Shown here: in pieces, positions 12,009-21,700 of the stretch
Layout: each line of letters starts with the position of its first letter
Position numbering within the stretch: the stretch's first letter is position 1
Assembly: GCA_003116995.1 (NCBI GenBank)
Contig: BDSL01000026.1
Span: 434,001-498,000 of the forward strand
Direction: 5' to 3'
Length of the DNA: 64,000 nt
Source: Yamagishiella unicocca
Taxonomy: Eukaryota > Chlorophyta > Chlorophyceae > Chlamydomonadales > Volvocaceae
Translations under genes and position numbers: made by a program
The notes under the pieces: generated by a model
Seen by the model: only the letters and a program-made list of their open reading frames with translations
Told to the model about the DNA's origin: nothing
Databases searched by the model: none

Positions 12009-14942
12009 TCATGAAGACCCCCGCGCCTTGCCGTCCTTGCTGACCCGCCGGATGAAGCTCGCACCCCAGGGCCGCTTGGGCTCCTCCACCGCCGCCCCCT
12101 GCTCGCCCCCCTCACCCCCATCCATGAACTCCAGCTCATCCGGGTCGACGTCTGGCACTCGCCGCCCCGCCGCATCCGCCCCGTAGTAACCCCCCCGGGC
12201 CGCCGCCGCCGCTGCCCCGCCGCCCTGCCCGGCGGGTCGGCGCAGCCTGGCCGCCAGCTGCTGCAGCTCCCGCTCCTCCGCCGTCGCGCCGTACGGACCG
12301 ACCCGCACGCCGTATCCTTCGTCGCCGCCGCCAGCACCGCCGGCGGCGCTGCTGCCCGCTGGCCCCGCGGCCTTCCGTCCCTTACCTCCCTCGAACATCC
12401 CCTCCTCGTCCATGAACTGGAACTCCTCGTCTAGGCCCTGGGGCAGCCGCATGGGGTCCATGCCGACCTGCGATCGAGGACGAGGGGGGGAGCGAGGAGA
12501 CCCGGTGAGAGGGCGAGGGGTGGCGAGGAGGCCCGGTGAGAGGACGAGGGGCGGGCGAGGGGTTTAGTACTCGGTTGCTGACACCCAACGCCCAACAAGG
12601 AGAGCCTGCTGATGGGGGAGTGGGACATGAAGGGTTGCGTGAAGGTTGCGTGCAAGAGCCTGCTCCCGCTCCCTCTTCCAACGCCATTGCCCCTCGGCAC
12701 CCTCCATTCCCTGACCAGCTGCACCCCTCCTCCCCCTCCCCCTCGCCCCGCCCCGCCCGTTCCTGGCCTACGTTTCCTATGCCGTGTAACCGGGACGGCT
12801 TCCCCCTTCCCCCCGCACCCCCCGAAGCCTATGCACCAGCTACATTTCCTCCACGTCGTGTGACCCGGTCTCCCCCCCTCTCCTTGCCGCGCCTCTCCTC
12901 CGGACCACCACCACCTTCAGTTTGTCGGCCGTGGATTCGCGGGTTCTCTTATCCCCCCCCCACCTTCATGTAGTCCCCGTCCGCGCCCATCATCTCCTCA
13001 TCCGCGGGCACCGGCCAGTCCTCATTCACCCCCCCCAGCCGGATGGACTTGAGCCCGCACATCTCCGAGCTGAAGCCCACCAACATGTTGAGCAGCACGT
13101 CCAGGGACAGCTCGTCGGCGCTGCCCATGTCGATCCTGGCGGGTGGGCAACAGCGGGGGCAGGGCCGTCGGGCCGCCGACCGACCCTCATTGAGGAAACT
13201 CATGCCGGACGAATGCTCTTTCCCTATGCCCCCTGTTCACATGCACTCCGCCCCCATGACCGCAGCCGTCCAGCCGCTCCCGGAGCCCCGGGTTCCTTCT
13301 GCTGCCTGGAACTCCCCCCCACCCAGCCGCGGATTCGCGGATCCTTTTATAACACCCGCCCCCCCTCTTATCAAAACCCCCCGGGTTCTTTTATTGTGAT
13401 TGTAACCCCCCGGTCGTGCCGCGGCCGTCTCACCACACTCGTGCCCAGTTGTCCTGGTACTCCAGCTCCCCGATGTCGTGGATGTACGACGCCATGCGAT
13501 TCTGGCCCGCCCCCAGCTCGTCATTGTCGTACTCGAAGAAGGACTGGTCGTCGTCAGCGTTTTGGTAGACCTGCGTGGAGCCGCGGCCGGGCAGGTCAGG
13601 TTGTGGGCGGGTGGCGGGAGGTGGGTTGCGAGGAAAACCCGCGTGGGGAGAAGAAAAAAACGTGTGTTTGGGACATTCCGGCACGTTTGGAGATGCATGC
13701 TGGCGGGCGGTGGGTGGGATGTGTGGAGTTGCTGGGTGTGCCGTGCGTGTTTTGCGAATTTTGGCCTGCTGGATCCCTCTCCGCCCCTTGCCGCGCACCT
13801 GCAGGTTCTGGCTGTTGTAGCCGCCCAGCTTCCCGACCGCAAACCAGCTCTTGATGACCCCCTCCAGCAGCTCCTGCTCCCCCGACAGGGGGGTCTCCAG
13901 GAACTCAAGCCACACCTAGGACGCCGAACCGCACGCGCAGGGACAGAGGGCGGTGGTGTCGTGATCCGCGGGATTGGGAGGGCCGGAGCTCGCTTGAAGT
14001 GAGGGTTGGGAGGGTTGGCCGCCTTGAGTTCAGCGGACGGTTGGCAGCTCTGCGGGGCGCGGCAGCTTACCCAGAGGCCCATGGGGCTGATGGCTCGGAA
14101 GGACACCCGGGGGGGCACCTCAGAGCCCTGGCCCTCCCGCCGCATGTCCTGATCCTTGAGCGCGAACTTCATCTGCAGCAGCAGGCCCGGAGTTTGGGTG
14201 GTGGGTGGGTGGGGGTGATGAGGGTTGTGGGGGCCGGGGGCGAGGGGCGTGGGGGCCGGGCAGGTGCGGTGGGTGTGTGAGACAGTGTAAGGCCGTTGGG
14301 GGGTTGTCGGGGGGGTTCCGCCGGGCAGTGCACAGTGTATCGCACACGAACCCCGGAGGCACCTTCTCACGGATCCTGTCCGGGTCGCCGTCCGTGTCTT
14401 CCAGCAGTCGGGCAACTTCGGGATCTTTGTCCGCGTCCTCCTCCAGAATACTGGAGGGGGGTGGCGTGAAAACCGCGAGGGGGGAGGGAGAGGAAGGCCA
14501 GGGGCCCGAGGTGAAGCTCCAGCTGCGTCATGATGCGCAGGTGCGTTTGGCAGCACTGCCCCAGGAAGGGGGCGGTGCGTGTGGGCAGGCACCGGGCGCT
14601 TGTAAGATGACGCGGCGGGCACCAGAAGCCCTGGCGTTCCGTCACTCCAGCCCCGAGCCGATTTGGGTGTGGCGGAACTTACCGGACCCATTCGGGCTTC
14701 CGCACCCTCTTGCTGCGCGGATTAGAGCTGTCGTAAGGCTCCGGTCCCATCGCGGCCAGTGGTGTGGGAAGTCGGGGCTGTTGAAGGGCGCCTCCGACAC
14801 GGCGATGCTGTCGCTCGGTTATAGCGGTCGACGGCGTCGGCCATACTAGATGCGTTTGCGCGTTGCCATGTTGCTGTGCGCGTCTAAGTGCTAGGTTTGG
14901 GCATGGTTCCCGTCCGCCGAGCATGCCGGCGGCGCGATGCAT
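12009..14942 (-). CDS. DUF3531 family protein, probably plastid-targeted
   Basis: Seven exons (14942-14683, 14450-14363, 14172-14071, 13915-13799, 13570-13434, 13135-12964, 12467-12009) join in frame to 444 residues. The DUF3531 core spans about residues 145-285 and is recognisable from cyanobacterial and plant plastid relatives: LWVWLEFLETPLSGEQ, SWFAVGKLGGYNSQNLQV, EYDNDELG, IHDIGELEYQDNWARVW and IRLGGVNEDWPVPADEE. The family's biochemical function is unknown. The start is the ATG at 14942; the first 65 residues are rich in Arg, Gln and Ala and poor in acidic residues, as expected of a transit peptide, before MGPEPYDSSNP. A later ATG (MGPEP) is possible. The C-terminal 150 residues are a Gly/Ala/Glu-rich tail without a recognised domain. 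Introns contain repeat families A, B and C. Confidence 0.85.
12771..12798 (+). repeat. Intronic repeat family C, copy 1
   Basis: CGTTTCCTATGCCGTGTAAC followed by CGGG. It lies in the last intron of the DUF3531 gene. Related copies are at 26731-26758 (inverted) and 39886-39919. Confidence 0.55.
12871..12956 (+). repeat. Intronic repeat family A, copy 2
   Basis: Contains TCTCCTTGCCGCGCCTCTCC, then CACCACCACCTTCAG, then TTTGTCGGCCGTGGATTCGC. It aligns over its whole length with the copies at 53098-53190 and 54309-54405. It is antisense to the DUF3531 gene. Confidence 0.7.
13321..13360 (+). repeat. Intronic repeat family A, partial copy 3
   Basis: CAGCCGCGGATTCGCGGATC followed by CTTTTATAAC. 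It lies in intron 5 of the DUF3531 gene. Confidence 0.5.
13625..13700 (-). repeat. Intronic repeat family B, copy 3 (inverted)
   Basis: On the minus strand it reads GCCAGCATGCATCTCCAAAC, later TTTTTTTC and a CCCACGCGGGTTTTCCTCGC end. It is in intron 4 of the DUF3531 gene and is more diverged than the other copies. Confidence 0.45.
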
Positions 14943-15642
14943 ACCGGTCACGGACCCCGACGCAGTGGGATCAACTCAATCACAATCTGCATACAGCACC
15001 GCCTTATGCACTATGCGCAATTGACCGTAAACTGGTTAAGGGTTGTGCCTAATAAGTTATGTACTTGAAGGTTGCAACATCCACGTCTTGGCTTCGCAAA
15101 CATGCGTGTCAGCTATCTTATGGTACCGTAATGAGCTGAACGAGGCTAAACCTTGATAATTGATATGCAACGGGTATTATTCATTGCGTTGACCATCGTA
15201 CAGGGCTTCTCCATGGGTTTTTTAATCAAGTTGGTCGCATATCAGTTATGCAACGCCTAGTAATAATTAGTCTTCGGTTAGCGTAATCACAAAGTTAGTA
15301 GGCAGGCTAATAGGGTGCATTCTGCAAGGCCGTGCTTGCGTAGTGCCGTTCGACTACTTCAGTTGCTTTCAAGGCATCGACGACCTGGGACAACGGAATT
15401 CATTTTTGATGGGAACGATCGCAACCCTTGCCTCGCATGCTTCTTGGTGCCTGAGGGTTGACCTCCATGCTTTCCAGAGCACTTGCGCCGCCCGCCGATT
15501 CCCGGAGGTGAAAATGCATCCCCACCAAGACCCCTAGAATTCTGCCAACACCCAAACAGCAGCGCAATTTATTTGTATGAATAATTCGCGGTAACCATCG
15601 CTCTACCTTCCCCCCGCTGTCTTTAATCCTATCCCAGGTCAC
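14943..15642. other. AT-richer intergenic region upstream of the DUF3531 gene
   Basis: About 700 bp of lower GC than its surroundings. It must contain the DUF3531 promoter (minus strand) and the 3' end of the ePHD-AAA gene. No gene or RNA is supportable; the 64-codon ORF at 15343-15537 has no coding signature. Confidence 0.5.
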
Positions 15643-15647
15643 TTACA
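15643..15647 (-). terminator. TGTAA polyadenylation signal of the ePHD-AAA gene
   Basis: TTACA on the plus strand, so TGTAA on the minus strand, 74 bases after the stop codon at 15721-15723. Confidence 0.6.
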
Positions 15648-15720
15648 ATAAGCAAGCCTAAACCAAGGCTGGTCCTGCCCCGTGCGGTTTAGTCACAAAC
15701 GCAGCCCCGTGTAGATGCTC

Positions 15721-18700
15721 CTATCCACCGCCGCGCGGGACGACTGCGGCCTCGAGCGCTTTCGCCACACAGTCAGCGGCAGCCGCCAGCAGCGCCCCAC
15801 CGCCTTCCAGGACGCCGCCAACGCTTCTCCGCTCCATCGCCACAGCCGGCGCCACCGCACCCTCCTCCTCCAACCCCTCCTCCACGGCCTTCACCGCAGC
15901 CGCAACCGTGCAGCCAACCCACTTCGCGTACGCGCCCCAGCTCACCGAGGCCGCTGGCACCAGGCGCTCCGCCCCTCCCTCACCGCGGCCACCACTCCCC
16001 AGGGCGCTGCCGCCCTTCCCAGCAGCCAAGCAGCTGGCGGCCGCGCACGCATCCAGCAGGCGGCATGCCACCCGCCTCATGCCCTCCTCAAACGCCCCAA
16101 GGACACCGCCATGTGGGTCGGAGTCCTGGATGGGGCCCCCTACCGCACCATCAACCGCGCCACTCCAGCTTGAGGCTCCTGTTCCTGCTGCTCGTGGCCG
16201 CTGGTTGACGGCAGAAGCCCCAGCGCCGCCGCCCTCCACCGTCCCTACGGCGGCGCCGTCAGCTGCCTTCATGACCATCATTGCGCCCGCGCTGCTGCAG
16301 GCCAGGCGCAAGGCACCGCAAGCCAGCAGCCGATCCCCCGCCTGGCCCGCCAGGGCTGCCGCCCCCTGCTGCAGCAGCCGCTCGATACTCCGGCCCTGCC
16401 TGTCCCTCTGCCAGGACACACCACCTGCCTCAACACCGTGACCACTGCCACCACCACCACTGCCACCACCTGCCTCAACACTGTGAACACCGCCACCGAG
16501 GTCACTGTGTGTGGCTGCCCTCCTTGTGCCCAGTCCCTCCAGCGGAGAGCTCATCGTACCCGCCGCGTCCCCGGGCGACCGCTTCGCCGTTCCCTTCAGT
16601 CCAGAACCCCCTATCGAATCGCAGCCGCCGCCGCTGACCTCATCACCGACGCCAGGAGCCGCGCCCGATGCGTTGCCGCCTGCGGCGCCTCCTCGAAATC
16701 CCCCAACCGCGCCGCCGTGCCGCCGGTAGTGCTCCAGCGCCGCCTCCAGCAGCCGCCGGTTCTCCGGCTCATCCAGCTGCATGGACCGAGAGCCCGCCTC
16801 ACACGCCGCCACCACGGTGTCCTCCCACATGGCAGCCGCAGCAGCCGCCCGGCTATAGCCCACTCCAGTACTGGTACTGCTGGGGCCGTACGCGTCGTCG
16901 GCGTCACCGGCCGCGGCCGCGGTGGCGGCCCGGCGGCCGTGTCCGCTGGCGCCGCCACCGGCTGCCGATCGGACCGCTGCTGAGGCCCGGATGGCCCGGA
17001 TGCGGTCCGCTGTGGCGTGAACCTCCTGGCGCAGCTGGTCTAGCGTGTGGATGCGACCTGGGAGGGTAGGGCAAGGGTAGGGCAACGGGAGGACCGGAGG
17101 CCGTGTTGGGGGGTGCAGCGTACCGCCCGATATGCAAACGCCGAAACTCAGTTAGGGTCCTCACCATCCAGCGCCCGCTGTGCCACTGTTGTCAGAGTCA
17201 CCACGTCCACGTCGCTACGCCGCTGGCGGCCGTCACCACTGGCGTCCGCTGCTGCTGCGGCGGCGGCGGCGGCGCCGCCACGGTGCCGTATGGTTGCGCG
17301 CGCCAGCTGGCAGCCGCTGCGGCGGCGCATCATGGTTGCGCCGATGTTGCGAATCAGCAGCTGCACCTGCGCTCGCGGGTGCAGCAGCAGGAAGGAAGCA
17401 GGGCAGGGCAGGCGGGTGTAGGAGGGCGGCTGCGTCCGCAGCGACCACGGGTCCACGGCATGTGGGGTCCGGCCCAGCCGCAGCACCAGCCCAGCCTTCC
17501 GCTCCCCCCGTCCCACTCATCCGTCCAGCCACACCACACTCCGCTAAGCCAGGATACCCGCTGCCACATCCAACCGCCTGCGCCTTCTACCGCCTCTGGC
17601 CGGCCACCCCACCGTTCCCTATGTCGTGTCGTCGGGTGCTCTCGCCACTCCCACACCCCCACACCCCCACACCTGCAGCGCCAGCCGGCGCCCCCGCTCC
17701 AGCTCCGCGCTGTTGACGAGGCCCTCCGAAGCCGCCCCCCCCAGCGCCGCCTCCGCCGCGGCCAGCTGCTGCTGCTGTGGCCGCTGCTTCTCAGCAGCCG
17801 CCGCAACCCCCCTGCGCGGAGCTCCCGGCTTCTGCACCTCGGGCGAGGTGCCGCCCAGGGCCGAGCCGTCGTCTGGTTGCCCCTCGCACCGCGGCCGCCT
17901 AGGCTGCTGCGCCAGGGCCGTGGCACTGCTGGCGGCGGGGCCGGTGATCGCCACGGCGGCGGCGACGTGCTGCAGCGCCCGCAGAGCGGCGGCCTCAAGC
18001 GCCTGTCGTACAACAGGCAGCAGCTCCGCCTCCGCTGCGACCGCCGCCGCTTCGACGGCGGCGGGCTGCGGCGGCGACAACTGCAGTGTGTGGCGGCTAG
18101 CTGGCCGCTGCGCCGAGGAGCGAGCCTCAGGCCAACCAGCCGCCGCCAGTAGTGCCGCAACGCCGGGCAACCCCGGTTCCAGCTCTGACTGGGGCCCAGC
18201 TCCGAAGAACTCCAGCAGCTCTGGTGGCAGCTGCGACGGTGGTACGGCGCACGTGGCCAGCACCAACAGCCCGCCGCCGCCGGCGGCCGCGCCCCCGCCC
18301 GCGCCCAGCAGCGCCCCGGCCGCGGCGGCGGCTTGCTGCATGAAGACACTCCACGCGGGACTGACGCAGGCATGGCTGGCCACCTGCTGCTCAGCCTCCA
18401 CGCCCTCTTGCTCACCGCCGCTGCCATCGCTTTCATCGCTACCCGTGTCCTCGTCCTCTGTGCTGCCGATGCCCCCTCTCCGCCCCTCCGCCCCGCCAAA
18501 GACGCCTCCGTTGTCCCCCGGGCGTGCATCGCCGCTCCCCCAGGCCGACCCCACCGCCACCAGCGGCTCCTGCACGTGCTGCTCCAGCGCCCACGTGTCG
18601 ATGCACGGCAAGTACAGGACGTGCAGCTGCCTGCGCGACCCATGGGTCAGCGCCTCCGACACGAGCGCCGCCACACCCTCGGCCGCCTCCGTCACGCCGC

Positions 18701-21700
18701 CGCCACCGCAACCGCTCCGGAGCACTATGGCGGGGAGGTTAATCGTATGGACGGCCGGCGGCGCCGCGGCCGCCGCGGCCGTACTCTGCGCCGCCGCTCC
18801 CTCCGCTTCCTGGACCACCGCCGGTGCGCTGAGCAGCCGCAGGACGGCCGCGGCGACCGCGTCCTGACCCATATCGCCCTCGCCGCACAGCAGCAGGTGG
18901 CAGCAGGGCTGCTGCTGCAGCGGGGCACCCCGGGGAAGGGGACCCATGGAGGGCTGCTGCTGCTGCTGCCTTGGGATGCCGGCGGCGGTGCCCGCCGAGG
19001 GCGGTGAGGCGGCGGCTCCGCCGGTGCCATCGATACCCCCGTCCGGGTTGTTGGCTCCGGCGGGCGGAGCACCGCAGCCGCTGCTGCTACCGAGCACCTG
19101 CTCGCCAGCCGACTTCCGCTCGACCGCCCCAGCGGTAGTGAGGAGCTGCAGGAAGGAGCGGATGGCCGCAGTGGCCGCCCCCGCAGCGGCAGCCCGTGGT
19201 CCGGTCGACGCCGCCGACAGTGCTCTGGCTGCCGCCGGCTGGGAAGCCGACGCTGCGCCGCTGGTGCCAGGGAGGCTCGCGGCTGCGGACACCGAGGCCG
19301 CCGCCGCCGCCACAGGGGCCGGAACCGCAATGCCCGCTGCCGCCAGCCGCAGCAGCGCTGCCGCCGCCGCGGGGGCCACCAGCGCTGCGGAGTGTGCTGG
19401 CAGCGCCGGCGGCAGGCCGGCACACACGGCCGCCGCGGCCTCCCGCCGGCTACACGGCTTGGGCGCCGCCGCCAGCGCCGCCTCCCAGTCCGCCTCCACC
19501 ACCCGCACCGCCTCCAGCCAGTCCTCCTCCCCTACCTCTTCCGTGTCGCTGCCCGCACCCACAACCCCGGGCGGGGTCGGGGGCGGGGGCGCCGCTGTCA
19601 CGCCCTCCGTGGCACCAGCAGCATACACCCCCGCACCCGCCAGAGGCACGGTGGTCACCTCCGCCTCAGCGGCGGTCACCGGCTGCGGCGCGGTGGCGGC
19701 ACTGGCTGTGACACGCAGCTCCTCCTCATCGGGCAGGGACTGCGGGGAGGAAGGTGGCGGCGGCGACGAGGCATCGGCGTCCATCCCGGCCGCGGCATCA
19801 GCCTGCTCAATGCCGTCCATGGCGTCAACAGCAGCAGCGCCCGCACCAGCGCCAGAGGCCACCGCTGCCGCACCGCCGTCGCTGTGTCGGGCAGCAACCT
19901 GACTGGCCGCAGGGCCCACGCGGAGCCCGGCGGCGGCGGCGGCACTCCCAGCTGCTGCTGCTACGGCGGCTCCTTCCTGCCCCGATCCGGAGCCCCCAGC
20001 GCCACCACCAGTGGCGCCGCCGGCCTGAACCCCTGACGACGGCACCGCCACTGCGCCGCCAGCGCGCTCTTCGGACGGCAGCCGCACGCTGTTGCGGGGC
20101 GCCAGCGCTGCCGTACCGGGGGAGCACGGCCCCGTCGTATTGTCGTACAACTGTCCGAAGTCCCGAAGCACGGCTGCGAAGCCGCGGCGGGAGCCCTCTC
20201 TAGCCGCTGTGGCGGCGGTGCAACTGGGGCCGGCCGATGTGGTGGGCTGGGTGTCCGGCGGTGGAGTTTGTGACAGCGGCGGTGGTGGCGGCGATAGCGA
20301 TGCGGGAGCTGCTGCAGGCGGCGGCGGGCGGGCCTGGCCGCCGCCGGACCCGCAGGCGGCACCTGCCACGTCAGCTGCCACGTCATCCTCATCCAGGCCG
20401 CCGCCGGCGTCTGCCATGTCCACGTCAGCGTCGCCGTCGCCGGGACCGTCGTCGTCACCGCACGCCGCCGCCAGCACCACATCCCCTCTCATCGTCGCCG
20501 CTGTCGCCGCCGCCGCAGACACCGCCGGCGTCGCACCTGCATCCACAGCCGGGAGTCCGGCGGCAGGCCTGCCGCCGTCGGTATCATCCCCACCGGGTGC
20601 CACAGCGGCCTCTGCGTGCAACGGCGAACCGCTGGCGCCGGCGCCGCCCTCTCGCTCCGCCGGCGTCCGTTCCTGCGCCCGCTCCCGCGCCTGCTGCTGC
20701 CGCTGCTCCCGCTCCTGCTGCCGCTTGCGGTGCCGCTCCCGCGCTCTCAGCAGCTGCTCCACCATGCCGCCCCCGTCGCCCCCGCCGGCCGCTGCTGGGC
20801 CAGTGGAGGCCCTCCGCACCGCCGCCAGCACGGCGGAGGAGCACAGCGCCTCCAGGTCCGCACCTGCGGCACCCCCCAGGCCGCCACAAGATGGGGCACT
20901 GATTTACCGCAAAGTCAACCTTGGACTTACGGGGTCTCAAGAGGGGTGGGTTAGTGGGTGGGTGCAGCGGAGGAGAAGGAGCCCGGGAGGCGGGGGGGCT
21001 GAAACGCTCATGTTACACGACGGTGGGATGGCATAAGGAACGGCAACGGGGGGGGTGCCCAAGGGGCGTGGCGGGACGGCAGGTCGTCACACTCCCTGGC
21101 CTGGTCCCGCACCATCCTCAGCTGGACTGCGCTCCGAGGACGCCTCCCAGCCCTAGACCCCTAGGTAATACGCACCTTGCACCCTCGCCAGCTTTCCCTT
21201 TAGCCATCGGCCCAGCACCACCACCACCACCACCACCACCACCACCAAGAAGACCCGGCCCAGCCAACCCAGCTTCCCACCAACCCACCCGCGTATCCCT
21301 CCGTCGCCGCCGCCAGCCTCTCCAGCAGCTCCGGCGGCGGCGGCTGCCTCCATCGCGCCGTATGCACCCGCAGCACCGCCTCCCGGTCCCGAGGGCCCGG
21401 CAAGCCGAATGACACCTCCCGGTCAAAGCGGCCCGGCCGGCGGAGCGCAGGATCCAGGTTGTCGGGCCGGTTGGTGGCGCCGATGACCACCACCTATCGG
21501 GCGGGATGGCAGGCGGGGGCCCCCGGGGGATCAGCAAGGAGGGGGCGGTAAAGAGGTATGCTACAGTTGCGTTCGCAGACGCGTGCAAACGGGTACCCGC
21601 ACCCAGCTTCTGTGCCCTGTCCCGTCTCCTACCCTCGCCCTCCCGCTCAGCAAATGGTTCCTGTGCCCCTCACCCCTGCCGCGCTGCTCCGGCCCCCCAC

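Noticed and set aside
15343..15537. Small ORF in the AT-richer intergenic region
   Set aside because: 64 codons without motif or TGTAA; probably chance.
17626..18867. 413-codon plus-strand ORF and other long ORFs opposite the ePHD-AAA exon 10
   Set aside because: GC-rich low-complexity DNA gives long open frames on both strands; only the minus frame joins in phase to the AAA exons.
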